Program-made: the position numbers and the translations under genes
Shown: one piece after another, positions 45,182 to 54,595 of the stretch
How the letters are laid out: each line of letters begins with the position of its first letter
Position numbering within the stretch: the first letter of the stretch is position 1
Notes under the pieces: generated by a model
Database searches by the model: none
What the model was told of the DNA's origin: nothing
What the model saw: the letters and a program-made list of their open reading frames with translations, nothing else
From: Burkholderia sp. Leaf177
GTDB taxonomy: Bacteria; Pseudomonadota; Gammaproteobacteria; Burkholderiales; Burkholderiaceae
DNA: 64,000 nt
Direction: 5' to 3'
NCBI RefSeq assembly: GCF_001424345.1
Contig: NZ_LMPF01000020.1
Location: 62,001 to 126,000 of the forward strand

Positions 45182-46759
45182 ATGTCGCTTGCCGTGGTGC
45201 GCAGCCGCGCGCCCGCGCCTGGGCGCGCGCCCGAGGTGACCGTCGAGGTTCATCTCGCCAATGGATTGCCTTCATTTTCAATCGTCGGTTTGCCCGATCT
45301 CGAAGTTCGCGAAAGCCGTGAGCGCGTTCGCGCTGCGCTTCAAAATTGCGGCTTCGATTTTCCGGTTCGCCGGATCACCGTCAATCTGGCTCCCGCCGAT
45401 CTGCCCAAGGAAAGCGGCCGCTTCGATTTGCCTATCGCGCTGGGCATTCTCGCGGCGAGCGGGCAGATTCCTGTCGAATCGTTACTGCATCGCGAATTCG
45501 CTGGCGAATTGTCGCTGACCGGTTCCATTCGTCCAATGCGCGGCGCGTTTGCAATGGCGTGCGGCGCCGCGCGGCAATATGCGGCCGCCGTGACGCCAAA
45601 AAACGGATCCGTTCGAGACACAGATTTGCGTATGCCTGAAATGTATCTTCCGGCGGCAAGTGCCTCGGAAGCGGCGCTCGTGCCGGGTATCGAGGTATTC
45701 GGCGCCTCGGATTTGCCCACTTTATGTGCACATCTGTGCGGTTCGGAAATTGACCGGCTCACGCCTGTTCGCACTGCGGCGCTCGATTCAGCGGCAGACC
45801 GGCGCAGGTCGTTGCCCGATCTCTCCGATGTGATCGGCCATCCCGGCGCACGACGCGCGCTCGAAGTCGCCGCCGCGGGTGGACACCATCTTCTGATGGT
45901 CGGACCGCCGGGCGCCGGAAAATCGATGCTCGCAGCGCGCTTGCCCAGCCTGCTGCCGCCCATGACCGACGACGAAGCCCTGTCCTCAGCCGCAATACTT
46001 TCGGCGAGCATGCTCGGTTTTACGCCGGCCCAGTGGCGTCAGCGGCCGTTCCGGGCACCGCACCATTCATCGAGTTCGGTCGCGCTCGTTGGCGGCCGAA
46101 ATCCGCCGCAGCCAGGCGAAATCACGCTGGCGCATCTAGGCGTTTTGTTTCTGGACGAGTTGCCCGAATTCGACCGGAAGGTGCTTGAAACGTTGCGCGA
46201 ACCTTTGGAAGCAGGCCGGATCACCATTTCTCGCGCGGCGCATCAGGCGGACTTCCCGGCAGCGTGTCAATTGGTCGCAGCCATGAATCCGTGTCCGTGC
46301 GGCTGGCGAGGCGACCCGAATGGCCGATGCCGCTGCACGCCAGAAATCGCAGCGCGTTATCTGCGGAAGCTGTCGGGACCGCTGCTGGATCGTATCGATA
46401 TCCAGATCGAGCTGCCCGCGTTATCGCCGGCGGAGTTATCGGCGAGAAGCTCGGCGGTCGGTGAGACGAGCGCGGTTGTTGCGCGTCGTGTCGCCGCAGC
46501 TCGCGAGCGTCAGCTTCAACGCCAAGGCAAGACGAATCGCGAGCTCGATGGACGGGAAACGGACACGGTATGCCGCCTCGATGCAGCCGGGGAAAGCTTG
46601 CTGCGCGAAGCGAGTGAACGCTTTGGCTGGTCGGCGCGCGCGTACTACCGCGTGCTCAAGGTCGCGCGCACGATCGCGGATCTGGCGGCCGTTGAATCAC
46701 CGACCGCCGGGCATCTTGCGGAAGCGATTCAATATCGGCGGGCTTTCACTGCGGTATAG
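45182..46759 (+). CDS. comM: Mg-chelatase-like AAA+ helicase ComM
   Basis: 525 aa. In naturally competent bacteria ComM is a branch-migration helicase for integrating taken-up DNA. The N-terminal LonC-like domain (about 1-190) has FSIVGLPDLEVRESRERVRAAL. The AAA+ domain has Walker A GPPGAGKSML (about 241-250) and LFLDELPEFDRKVLETLREPLE (Walker B). Cys near CPCGWRGDPNGRCRC and a C-terminal Mg-chelatase subdomain complete the family pattern. GGGGAAA precedes the ATG at 45182. Confidence 0.95.
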   Translation: MSLAVVRSRAPAPGRAPEVTVEVHLANGLPSFSIVGLPDLEVRESRERVRAALQNCGFDFPVRRITVNLAPADLPKESGRFDLPIALGILAASGQIPVESLLHREFAGELSLTGSIRPMRGAFAMACGAARQYAAAVTPKNGSVRDTDLRMPEMYLPAASASEAALVPGIEVFGASDLPTLCAHLCGSEIDRLTPVRTAALDSAADRRRSLPDLSDVIGHPGARRALEVAAAGGHHLLMVGPPGAGKSMLAARLPSLLPPMTDDEALSSAAILSASMLGFTPAQWRQRPFRAPHHSSSSVALVGGRNPPQPGEITLAHLGVLFLDELPEFDRKVLETLREPLEAGRITISRAAHQADFPAACQLVAAMNPCPCGWRGDPNGRCRCTPEIAARYLRKLSGPLLDRIDIQIELPALSPAELSARSSAVGETSAVVARRVAAARERQLQRQGKTNRELDGRETDTVCRLDAAGESLLREASERFGWSARAYYRVLKVARTIADLAAVESPTAGHLAEAIQYRRAFTAV

Positions 46760-47138
46760 GCTGCTCGCTGCGTGAAAATGGAAAGAAATCACCTGTCAAG
46801 ACTTGACTTATACACACATGAACGTTCCTTGTTTCCCTAACGTCAGATCAAACCCTAAATCTGGTAACAATTCATAGACCTTTGATTTTCTTGAGTATTT
46901 TCGGGTGCCGCGAATGAAGGCAAAGTAAGGAAAGCCGCGTCGGGCGGGCGCTTGCGGCTCGCCATTCGATCTTTTCCACAAAGTTATCCACAGCCTCTGT
47001 GGATAGTTCGAAAAAGTGAGATAAATCTTAGTTTTAGCCTCAAAACCTTGCCCAGATTCTCAGCCGTGAAACGTTGTCGTGGCGTAAATCAGCTAGTGAA
47101 ATGGCAACCAAAGCAGGGTTACTAATGCCGGCAAATAC
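46760..47138. other. Convergent intergenic region with a DnaA-box cluster
   Basis: Lies between the 3' ends of comM (plus) and the lipoprotein gene (minus), so promoters for these genes are not expected. It has AT-rich parts and four DnaA-box-like 9-mers: TTATACACA 46808-46816, TTTTCCACA 46972-46980, TTATCCACA 46984-46992 and, on the minus strand, CTATCCACA 46998-47006. The last two form an inverted repeat with a CCT centre. No terminator with a T-run was found. Confidence 0.6.
46972..47006. promoter_or_regulatory. DnaA-box cluster
   Basis: Three sites in 35 bp: TTTTCCACA and TTATCCACA on the plus strand and CTATCCACA on the minus strand. The middle one is a perfect match to the strong DnaA box. 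An earlier TTATACACA at 46808-46816 also fits TTATNCACA. Confidence 0.6.
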
Positions 47139-47684
47139 TTAATAAAGTTTAAACGACGAAAAGAACTGATCGACTTGCTCCGCGGGCGGCGCCTTGGTGG
47201 AGACGATCGCGAGTTGATACGCATGCATGCCCTTCGCGATAAAGCGCGCCCGAATCTGGCGCGTCTCCCGGTTCTGCCCGTCATCCCGCGTGCCGTTCAC
47301 CGCGATTTCAGAACCGTGAAGCCGGCCACCTGCGGCGACTTCGATCTGAACCGGATGCGCGGCCGGCGCGGCGTTCACGTTGCGAGCCAAACCGTGCTGA
47401 AGGAAGTCGAGCGCTGCTTGCTGCGTGGCGGCGTCGCTATTGGGCAAGTCCACCGTTCCCACGGCGAACACCGCATCACCGGCTTCGGCGGTCTGCATCT
47501 TCATATGCATCGGCTTTCCGGCAATTTCGATGTCACGCGCGTCCGAGCGGGGTTTGGCGGGGAACGTGACTTCGTAGGCGTCGTCGTTGTTCTGGATCGT
47601 GCGCCAGTCATAAGCAGGCGTGCAGGCGAGCAACGCGACGGCGGTAAAGACCACGGACAACGAAGTTTGCAAAAATCGATTCAT
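47139..47684 (-). CDS. Putative lipoprotein of unknown function
   Basis: I do not recognise the family. 181 aa with an N-terminal signal (MNRFLQTSLSVVFTAVALLAC) ending in a lipobox LLAC (Cys near 21). The mature part has DAYEVTFPAKPRSDARDI and a C-terminal AEQVDQFFSSFKLY, a pattern seen in small secreted beta-rich proteins that start with YEVTFP and end with FxxSFKL. The ATG at 47684 is taken because it starts the signal peptide; a longer frame to 47750 exists. It is divergent from the TlpA-like gene. Confidence 0.75.
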   Translation of the reverse strand: MNRFLQTSLSVVFTAVALLACTPAYDWRTIQNNDDAYEVTFPAKPRSDARDIEIAGKPMHMKMQTAEAGDAVFAVGTVDLPNSDAATQQAALDFLQHGLARNVNAAPAAHPVQIEVAAGGRLHGSEIAVNGTRDDGQNRETRQIRARFIAKGMHAYQLAIVSTKAPPAEQVDQFFSSFKLY

Positions 47685-47856
47685 GGGAAAAGCGGAAGGA
47701 GAAAATGTAATTATCCGCTCCCCGAGTCGCCGGCGCTGCTGACCACTCAAAAGCGGCTTTTCAGCAGAAACGCATTTCTGAGATTGGGGCTAAAATGCGC
47801 AGCATCCGGTTACGCCGATGTATTTGCCCTTTTTATCGAGCACGCTCGAGGTTCAC

Positions 47857-48390
47857 ATGTCAGAGAATTCACAGGTTTCAACGCGGAGCAAAAGCCCGCT
47901 GCGCTACATCGTCATGGCGATTGTGGCGGGTGTGATTGCCTGTACCGGCTACTTCGCGTTTGGTGGGCAGCAACGCGTGCCGGACGCAACGTTCACCTTG
48001 TTGTCGGGGCAAAAAGTTTCTACTTCCACGGATCTCAAGGGCAAGGTCTACCTGATCAACTTCTGGGCGACGAGCTGCGAAACCTGCATGAAAGAAATGC
48101 CGGAAATGATCAACACGTATAACCGCTTCAAGGGCCGCGGCCTGGAATTCGTGGCGGTCGCCATGAACTACGACGCGCCAATGTACGTGAACAACTACGC
48201 ACAAACGCGCAATCTGCCGTTCAAGGTCGCGATGGACGACGGCAGCGCCGCGAAGCAATTCGGCAATGTGCAACTCACGCCGACCACTTTCGTGGTGGAC
48301 AAGAACGGCAAGATCCTGAAGCGTTACGTGGGTGAGCCGACGTTCGCGGAACTCGATGCATTGCTCGATAAAGCATTGAACGCCGCCTGA
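47857..48390 (+). CDS. TlpA-like membrane-anchored thiol-disulfide oxidoreductase
   Basis: 177 aa. An N-terminal membrane anchor (about 16-36) precedes a thioredoxin-fold domain facing the periplasm. The active site is CETC (74-77) in FWATSCETCMKEMPEM, and the cis-Pro is in VQLTPTTFVVDKNG. It resembles TlpA/ResA reductases that keep apocytochrome or CuA cysteines reduced. A link to the oxidases elsewhere in the window is possible but not shown. GAGG lies five bases before the ATG at 47857. Confidence 0.88.
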   Translation: MSENSQVSTRSKSPLRYIVMAIVAGVIACTGYFAFGGQQRVPDATFTLLSGQKVSTSTDLKGKVYLINFWATSCETCMKEMPEMINTYNRFKGRGLEFVAVAMNYDAPMYVNNYAQTRNLPFKVAMDDGSAAKQFGNVQLTPTTFVVDKNGKILKRYVGEPTFAELDALLDKALNAA

Positions 48391-48411
48391 TATTCCCCGC
48401 CTTCAAAGAAA

Positions 48412-48442
48412 CGCCCGGCCAGTTCCAAGCCGGGCGTTTTTT
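48412..48442 (+). terminator. Terminator after the TlpA-like gene
   Basis: CGCCCGGC (48412-48419) pairs with GCCGGGCG (48429-48436), followed by six T. It also lies just after dctD on the opposite strand. Confidence 0.85.
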
Positions 48443-48447
48443 ATCGA

Positions 48448-49779
48448 TCAATCTCCCTTCGCTGCAAGCCCGTATCGTTTGATCTTCTCGTAGAGCGTGG
48501 CCTTGCCCAGTTGTAGCCGATCGGCCGCCGCGGCCACCACGCCGCCGCATTGCTCTAGCGCCTCGCCAATCACCGCGCGCTCGAACTGTTCGGTACGTTC
48601 CTTGAGCGATTGCGTGGCGGCGTCGAGAGGAACGCCGGTTTCATCGACGATGCCGAGCACCATCCGGTCCGCCGCGTTCCGTAATTCCCGCACGTTCCCC
48701 GGCCAGTCGCGCTGCATGAGTTCCGCCCGCTGGCGGTCGCTCAGAAGCGGCGCGGCGCGCTCGTATCGCACGGCGGCATCGAGGAGAAAATGCTCGAAGA
48801 GCGGCACGACGTCTTCCCGGCGCTCGGCGAGCGGCGGCAGCGTGATCGTCACCACGTTCAGCCGATACATCAAGTCGCGCCGGAACGTGCCCGCCGCGAT
48901 GTGTTCCTCCATATCGCCTTTGGCCGCGGCAATCACGCGGCAATTCGCGCGAATCGGCTGGTTCGAACCGAGCCGTTCCAGCACGCCGTCCTGCAAGACG
49001 CGCAGCAACTTGACTTGCAGCGCGAGCGGCATGCTTTCGATTTCATCGAGGAAAAGCGTGCCGCCCGACGCATGTTCCAGCTTGCCGATACGCCGTTTCT
49101 GCGCGCCCGTGAACGCGCCGGCTTCGTAGCCGAACATCTCGGATTCAAACATCTGCTCGGGCAGCGCGCCGCAATTCACGGCAATAAACGGCTTGTCGCG
49201 GCGCGGCGAGAGATCGTGGAGGCTGCGCGCAATCAGCTCCTTGCCCGCGCCGGTATCGCCGTTGATCAGCACGGACGCATCGGTCGGCGCCACGTTTGCG
49301 ATCAGTTTGCGAACCTGTTCGATCGCGGGACTGCGGCCGATGATCCTCGGCGCCACGCTGCTTTGTCCCGCAAGTTCACGACGCAACGCGCGGTTCTCGA
49401 GCACCAGCTTGCGCCGTTCCAGCGCGCGGCGAACGGCTTCGATCAACCGTTCGGACGCAAACGGCTTTTCGATGAAATCGTATGCCCCGTCGCGCATCGC
49501 CTGGACGGCCATGGAGATATCGCCGTGTCCCGTGACGAGGATCACCGGCACTTCCGGCGCGCGTTCGTGACATTGCGCGAGCAAGTCGAGGCCGCTCGCG
49601 CCCGGCAAGCGGATGTCGCTGACGATCACGCCAGGAAAGCTGGCATCGATCGCGCGCGCGGCGCCTTCCACGCTGCCGAACGCGGCGACATCGAAACCGG
49701 CGAGCTGGAGACTCTGGACGCTCGCGCGCCGCACCAGTTCGTCGTCTTCGATAAAAATCACTTGAAGTCCTGCTGTCAT
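48448..49779 (-). CDS. dctD: C4-dicarboxylate response regulator, sigma-54-dependent
   Basis: NtrC-type activator of dctA, 443 aa. A receiver domain (about 5-120, phospho-Asp near 55 in IVSDIRLPG, Lys in FIEKPF) is followed by an AAA+ sigma-54 domain with Walker A NGDTGAGKEL, GAFTGA (in GYEAGAFTGAQKRR) and GGTLFLDEIESMP. A Fis-type helix-turn-helix (VVAAAADRLQLGKATLYEKI) ends the protein. It follows dctB, and a matching sigma-54 promoter lies before dctA. Confidence 0.93.
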   Translation of the reverse strand: MTAGLQVIFIEDDELVRRASVQSLQLAGFDVAAFGSVEGAARAIDASFPGVIVSDIRLPGASGLDLLAQCHERAPEVPVILVTGHGDISMAVQAMRDGAYDFIEKPFASERLIEAVRRALERRKLVLENRALRRELAGQSSVAPRIIGRSPAIEQVRKLIANVAPTDASVLINGDTGAGKELIARSLHDLSPRRDKPFIAVNCGALPEQMFESEMFGYEAGAFTGAQKRRIGKLEHASGGTLFLDEIESMPLALQVKLLRVLQDGVLERLGSNQPIRANCRVIAAAKGDMEEHIAAGTFRRDLMYRLNVVTITLPPLAERREDVVPLFEHFLLDAAVRYERAAPLLSDRQRAELMQRDWPGNVRELRNAADRMVLGIVDETGVPLDAATQSLKERTEQFERAVIGEALEQCGGVVAAAADRLQLGKATLYEKIKRYGLAAKGD

Positions 49780-49814
49780 GAATTCCTGCTCCTGCTTGAT
49801 TCGCTCGGCCGCGC

Positions 49815-51788
49815 TTAAGCGCGCAACAGCGTGATCACGAATTCTGCGCCGTGCGAGCGGTCGGCGTCGGCCTGCGTGCCGCCTTCGGGGCCATCGACTT
49901 CAATTTGCGGCGTCACGTTGCGCGCGACCAACGTACCACCATAATCGCGCGCGATCGCCGATGAAATCGCCAATCCAAGCCCCAATCCGTGACCCATCTC
50001 CTTCGTCGTGAAAAACGGCTCGAACAGGCGCGGAAGGATGTCGGACGGAATGCCAGGGCCGTTGTCGCGCACGACGATCTCGACCGTTGTCTCGTTCGTG
50101 ATCAACTCGATCTCGATTCGCGGAGCGTCGCAAGACAACACCGCGTCCAGCGCATTGCCGACCAGGTTGATCAGGATCTGCTCGAGCCGCAGATCTTCGC
50201 AGCGCACGTAAAGCGGCGGATCATCCTGCGCGCTCAACGCAACGATCACGTTCTTCAGCCGCGGCTGAAGCATTGCGAGCACGTTGCGAAGCGCGCGGCG
50301 GACATCGGTTCGCGCGTTTTTCGGCCGCGCCTTCGCCACGAACAGCTTGAGCTGATTCGTGATCTTGCCCATACGTTCGGTGAGCGCGGCGATGGCTTCG
50401 AGATTCTCGTTCGCCGCCACATGATCTCCGCGCTCGATAAACACACGCGTGTTGTCCGAAAAACTGCGCAGCGCGGCGAGCGGCTGATTGAGTTCGTGCG
50501 TGATGCCCGCGGCCATCTGGCCCAAAGCGGCGAGTTTGCTTGCCTGGATGAGTTCATCGTGGGCGGCACGCAGGTCCTGCTCGGCGCGCGTGCGCTCGCT
50601 CACTTCCTTCGTCAACAACGCGTTCGCCTGCGATAAATCCGCCGTCCGCTCCGCCACGCGTTCGTTGAGCTCGGCATAAGCGGTCTGCAGCAACGCGCGG
50701 CTGCGGATCATTTCGCGCACGCGCGCGCGCCGCATGCGCCAGTAGAACGCCACCGAACACAACGAGATGAACACCAGCGCCGTGACGATCGTGGCGCTGC
50801 GGGCTGCATCGACGGCAGGCGCAAGCGACACCATGGTCATCAGATGCCAGTCCGGTTCGCCGAGCGCGCGCTGGGTCGCGAGGTAACTCGGCGCATCGCG
50901 GCCGCCGCCCACGCGCACGATTTGCGCGCCGCCTTCGAGCGTGCGCACGATGGTCATCGGCAACGGCGTCACCGGATGTTGAGCGTACTGCCGCGCCGTA
51001 TAAACCGATGCCTCGATATCCTTCGGCAACGGCCGCAGCGTGTGATATTTCCACTCCGGCACGGAGGACAGGAAGATCACGCCGTGGTCATCGGTGACGA
51101 GAAGCGGTTCCGTGGAATCGGCGCCTTGCAGCCATTCCAGATTCAGCTTCACGACCGCCACGCCGATGATCTCCCTCGTTCCCTCGCGAAAAACCGGCTG
51201 CGAGATGAAATATCCCGGCTCCCGCGAGATGGTTCCGAGCCCGAAGAACCGGCCGGTCCCGCCTTTGACGGCATCGACGAAATACGGGCGGAACAGGTAT
51301 TCCGCGCCCACGAAACTGTCCGGACCGTTCCAGTTGCTCGCCGCCACGCAGCGCCCGTTCGACTGGATGATGTACGTCGCCGTGGCGCGTGCGTGCGTAT
51401 TCAGGTCTTCGAGATAGCGGTCGGCGCGCGCGGCGTAACGCGGATTGGGATCGGCGAGAACTTCCTGGACGAACGGATGACGCGAAAGCAGATACGGAAG
51501 ATATTCGTAGCGGTCGAGCGTGCTTTTCAGCTCGGCGGTCGTCCGGTCGACGCGCGTGGCCGCGTTCTGGCGCAGATCGTCGAGCCCGCGCTGCCACGCA
51601 ATGCTCCACGTGAGCGCGCAGACACCGCAAAGCGCTGCGAGAAGAACGATAAAAACCAGCAAACGCCGCGTCACGTGAACGGGTTCCAGTCGGTGAGATC
51701 CCCCGATTGTGGCACGCGCGGCTTCGAACGACGCCTCGGTAAACGCGCGCGGCGAAGCATCCGCCAGAGAATGCCTCGCCGCTTTCAT
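49815..51788 (-). CDS. dctB: C4-dicarboxylate sensor histidine kinase
   Basis: Membrane sensor, 657 aa. Two helices (about 43-63 and 345-363) enclose a periplasmic double-Cache sensor domain. A coiled-coil (LNERVAERTADLSQANALL) leads to the HisKA domain with the phospho-His in GQMAAGITHELNQPLAAL and the HATPase with NLVGNALDAVL, DNGPGIP and GHGLGLGLAISSAIARDYGG. It is upstream of dctD and 45 bp downstream of dctA. Confidence 0.92.
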   Translation of the reverse strand: MKAARHSLADASPRAFTEASFEAARATIGGSHRLEPVHVTRRLLVFIVLLAALCGVCALTWSIAWQRGLDDLRQNAATRVDRTTAELKSTLDRYEYLPYLLSRHPFVQEVLADPNPRYAARADRYLEDLNTHARATATYIIQSNGRCVAASNWNGPDSFVGAEYLFRPYFVDAVKGGTGRFFGLGTISREPGYFISQPVFREGTREIIGVAVVKLNLEWLQGADSTEPLLVTDDHGVIFLSSVPEWKYHTLRPLPKDIEASVYTARQYAQHPVTPLPMTIVRTLEGGAQIVRVGGGRDAPSYLATQRALGEPDWHLMTMVSLAPAVDAARSATIVTALVFISLCSVAFYWRMRRARVREMIRSRALLQTAYAELNERVAERTADLSQANALLTKEVSERTRAEQDLRAAHDELIQASKLAALGQMAAGITHELNQPLAALRSFSDNTRVFIERGDHVAANENLEAIAALTERMGKITNQLKLFVAKARPKNARTDVRRALRNVLAMLQPRLKNVIVALSAQDDPPLYVRCEDLRLEQILINLVGNALDAVLSCDAPRIEIELITNETTVEIVVRDNGPGIPSDILPRLFEPFFTTKEMGHGLGLGLAISSAIARDYGGTLVARNVTPQIEVDGPEGGTQADADRSHGAEFVITLLRA

Positions 51789-51833
51789 TGCGTTGGTTCC
51801 TTTGTGCGATCGGTTGAATCGCTTTCCTGCCGA

Positions 51834-53141
51834 TCAGGAAACCGTCTCGGCTTCGGTATCGACCGCGCCGTGCTTGAGCTGGTCGCGCAGCTTGTCGCGA
51901 TCCAGTTCCTTTTCCCACGCCGACACAACCACCGTCGCCACGCCGTTGCCCACGATGTTCGTCAGCGCGCGGCATTCGCTCATGAAACGGTCGATGCCCA
52001 GAATCAGCACCATGCCCGACAGCGGAATGGTCGGCACCACGGCAAGCGTTGCGGCCAGCGTGATGAAACCCGCGCCGGTCACGCCGCTCGCGCCCTTCGA
52101 CGTCAGCATGGTCACCGCGAGCAACGTCAATTGCTGCGTCCACGTCAGATCCGTGTTCGTTGCCTGCGCAATGAACAGCACGGCCATCGTCATGTAGATG
52201 TTCGTGCCGTCGAGGTTGAACGAGTAGCCGGTCGGCACCACGAGACCCACCACCGAACGCGAGCAGCCGAGCTTTTCGAGCTTGAGCATCAGTTGCGGCA
52301 ACGCGGCTTCCGACGAGCTCGTGCCCAGCACGATCAGCATTTCTTCCTTGATGTACGCCACGAAGCGGAGGATGTTGAAGCCCACCATGCGCGCGATTAG
52401 GCCCAGCACCACGACCACGAAGATCACCGATGTCAGATAGAACGTGCCAATCAGCTTGAGCATGGGAATCAGCGAACCGATGCCGTACTTGCCGATGGTG
52501 AACGCCATCGCGCCGAACGCGCCGATCGGCGCCAGCTTCGTGATGATGCGCACGATGCCGAAGAGGATATGCGACAGCCCTTCGATAAACCCGGTCACCA
52601 CGCGGCCCTTCTCACCCGCCGTTGCCAGCACCGCGCCGAACAGCAGCGCGATCAGCAGGATCTGCAGGATTTCGCCTTGCGCGAACGCGGACGACATGGT
52701 GTCAGGAATGATGTGCAGCAGGAAGTCGGTCGTCGTCTGGCCGTGCGCCTTCGCGGCGTACGAAGCGACTGCCTTGCCGTCGAGCGTGGCCGGATCGATG
52801 TTGAAGCCCACGCCCGGTTTCAAGATGTGCGTGGCGGCGAGGCCGAGCACGAGCGCGAACGTCGAGACGATTTCAAAGTAGAGCAGCGCCTTGCCGCCCA
52901 CGCGCCCGACCTTCTTCATGTCTTCCATGCCGGCAATCCCGGTCACGACCGTACAGAAGATGATCGGCCCGATCACCATCTTGATGAGCTTGATGAACGC
53001 ATCGCCGAGCGGCTTCATGTCGGTGGCGAGCGCGGGATAGTAATGTCCGAGCGCAATGCCGATGGCGATAGCCACAAGCACCTGCACATACAGGACTTTA
53101 TAAAAAGGTTTCTTGACGGTTGTCACAGTTGTTCCGGGCAT
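51834..53141 (-). CDS. dctA: C4-dicarboxylate transporter DctA
   Basis: Proton- or sodium-coupled symporter for succinate, fumarate and malate. 435 aa with about eight helices plus two hairpins. Signatures: [80 protein letters not shown] and [14 protein letters not shown] (serine-rich and NLDGT motifs). First gene of dctA-dctB-dctD and behind a sigma-54 promoter. Confidence 0.96.
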   Translation of the reverse strand: MPGTTVTTVKKPFYKVLYVQVLVAIAIGIALGHYYPALATDMKPLGDAFIKLIKMVIGPIIFCTVVTGIAGMEDMKKVGRVGGKALLYFEIVSTFALVLGLAATHILKPGVGFNIDPATLDGKAVASYAAKAHGQTTTDFLLHIIPDTMSSAFAQGEILQILLIALLFGAVLATAGEKGRVVTGFIEGLSHILFGIVRIITKLAPIGAFGAMAFTIGKYGIGSLIPMLKLIGTFYLTSVIFVVVVLGLIARMVGFNILRFVAYIKEEMLIVLGTSSSEAALPQLMLKLEKLGCSRSVVGLVVPTGYSFNLDGTNIYMTMAVLFIAQATNTDLTWTQQLTLLAVTMLTSKGASGVTGAGFITLAATLAVVPTIPLSGMVLILGIDRFMSECRALTNIVGNGVATVVVSAWEKELDRDKLRDQLKHGAVDTEAETVS

Positions 53142-53298
53142 GGTCGGCGAATAACGAAAGGGTGAGACAAAAACGCGCCGGCGCTTGACTGCGGCGATGC
53201 GCGTCTGGCGTCGGCAAAATCAGGTCAGGCTAAAGGGAATGGGCTGCATCTGAAGCGTCTCCTGTTATTTTTCGGCTTTGTTGGCCTGTCTCTTACAT

Positions 53299-53314
53299 TG
53301 CAAGGTCGATGCCA
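53299..53314 (-). promoter_or_regulatory. Sigma-54 promoter of dctA
   Basis: On the minus strand TGGCATC-N4-TTGCA, exact -24/-12 spacing. It is about 160 bp before the dctA start, giving a leader near 146 nt. Confidence 0.85.
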
Positions 53315-53379
53315 GTTTTTGGCACGCGTTGGCCATTGATTTTTATACGTTTTTTGTTGCTATGAAGCAGCGTTAATCC

Positions 53380-53422
53380 GTGTTTCCGGAAAACCGGATA
53401 AACACAGTCCGATGATCCGGAC
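53380..53422 (-). promoter_or_regulatory. Candidate DctD binding sites (two dyads)
   Basis: Dyad 1: GTGTTT-CCGG-AAAA-CCGG-AT-AAACAC (53380-53405). Dyad 2: GTCCG with CGGAC around 5-6 bases (53407-53422). They lie about 70-120 bp upstream of the promoter, where enhancer-binding proteins usually bind. Confidence 0.45.
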
Positions 53423-53537
53423 GGCATTCGGGTAATCCCTTAGAGGCTTTATCTACGGGCTTTCCCGAGGTTTCTCGCCGTTCGTGATCGCGGATCTCGC
53501 GTTCGATAATTCCGGGCAAACAGACGTTGCCGGACAT

Positions 53538-53565
53538 AAAAAAACCCACGTTTCCGTGGGTTTTC
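53538..53565. terminator. Terminator of lipB-lipA
   Basis: AACCCACG (53543-53550) with CGTGGGTT (53555-53562), 4-base loop. T-runs occur on both strands, so it can work in either direction. It is about 30 bases after the lipA stop on the minus strand. Confidence 0.8.
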
Positions 53566-53593
53566 TAATGGCGCTCGAAGAAGCTCGAAAGGC

Positions 53594-54595
53594 TCAAACC
53601 GCCCCGACAAGTCCCGCGTCGTGCGCCTGTTGATCCGCGTGATAGCTCGACCGAACCATTGCGCCGACAGCCGCGTGCGTGAAACCCATCTTGTACGCTT
53701 CTTCCTCGTACATCTTGAAGGTATCGGGGTGAACGTACGAGCGCACCGGAAGGTGATGCTCGGAGGGTTGCAGATACTGGCCGATGGTCAACATATCCAC
53801 GTCGTGCGCACGCAGATCGCGCATTACCTGGAGAATTTCCTCTTCGGTCTCGCCCAAACCGACCATGAGGCCCGACTTGGTCGCGACTTCCGGATGCAGC
53901 GCCTTAAAGTCCTTCAGCAACTTCAGTGAATGCGCGTAATCCGAACCCGGACGCGCTTCCTTGTAAAGACGCGGCACCGTTTCGAGATTGTGGTTCATCA
54001 CGTCCGGCGGCGCGGCGGTCAGGATTCCGATCGCGCGATCGAGACGGCCGCGGAAATCTGGCGTCAAAATTTCGATACGCGTCAGCGGCGAATGTTCGCG
54101 CACCTGACGGATACATTCCACGAAGTGCGCGGCGCCGCCGTCACGCAGATCATCACGATCCACGCTCGTGATCACCACGTACTTCAGCTTCAACGCACCA
54201 ATGGTCCGTGCCAGGTTCAGCGGTTCGTCGGCATCGAGCGGATCGGGACGGCCATGGCCCACGTCGCAGAATGGGCAGCGACGCGTGCATTTGTCGCCCA
54301 TGATCATGAACGTCGCCGTACCCTTGCCGAAGCACTCGCCAATGTTCGGGCAGCTCGCCTCTTCGCACACCGTATGCAGGTTGTGCTCGCGGAGAATCTG
54401 CTTGATTTCGGTGAAGCGCGAGCTGCCGGTCGCGGCTTTCACGCGAATCCATTCCGGCTTCTTCAGCTTTTCGATAGGGATGATCTTGATCGGGATGCGC
54501 GCCGTTTTCGCCTGCGCCTTTTGCTTGGCGGTTGCGTCGTAGGGAACGGCGGGCGTTGCGCCCTGTGCTGCGATATTTCCGGTTACGTCAGTCAT
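53594..54595 (-). CDS. lipA: Lipoyl synthase
   Basis: Radical-SAM enzyme that inserts two sulfur atoms into octanoyl-lipoyl domains. 333 aa. Both iron-sulfur motifs are present: the auxiliary CxxxxCxxxxxC in [12 protein letters not shown] and the radical-SAM CxxxCxxC in [13 protein letters not shown]. The end has the conserved RSSYHADQQ. It overlaps the lipB stop by four bases. Confidence 0.98.
   Translation of the reverse strand: MTDVTGNIAAQGATPAVPYDATAKQKAQAKTARIPIKIIPIEKLKKPEWIRVKAATGSSRFTEIKQILREHNLHTVCEEASCPNIGECFGKGTATFMIMGDKCTRRCPFCDVGHGRPDPLDADEPLNLARTIGALKLKYVVITSVDRDDLRDGGAAHFVECIRQVREHSPLTRIEILTPDFRGRLDRAIGILTAAPPDVMNHNLETVPRLYKEARPGSDYAHSLKLLKDFKALHPEVATKSGLMVGLGETEEEILQVMRDLRAHDVDMLTIGQYLQPSEHHLPVRSYVHPDTFKMYEEEAYKMGFTHAAVGAMVRSSYHADQQAHDAGLVGAV

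Larger units (their letters stand above)
53142..53537. other. dctA upstream region
   Basis: Gene-free. It contains the dctA sigma-54 promoter (53299-53314) and, further upstream, two dyads (53380-53405 and 53407-53422) at the distance expected for DctD binding. The lipA terminator follows to the right. Confidence 0.6.
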
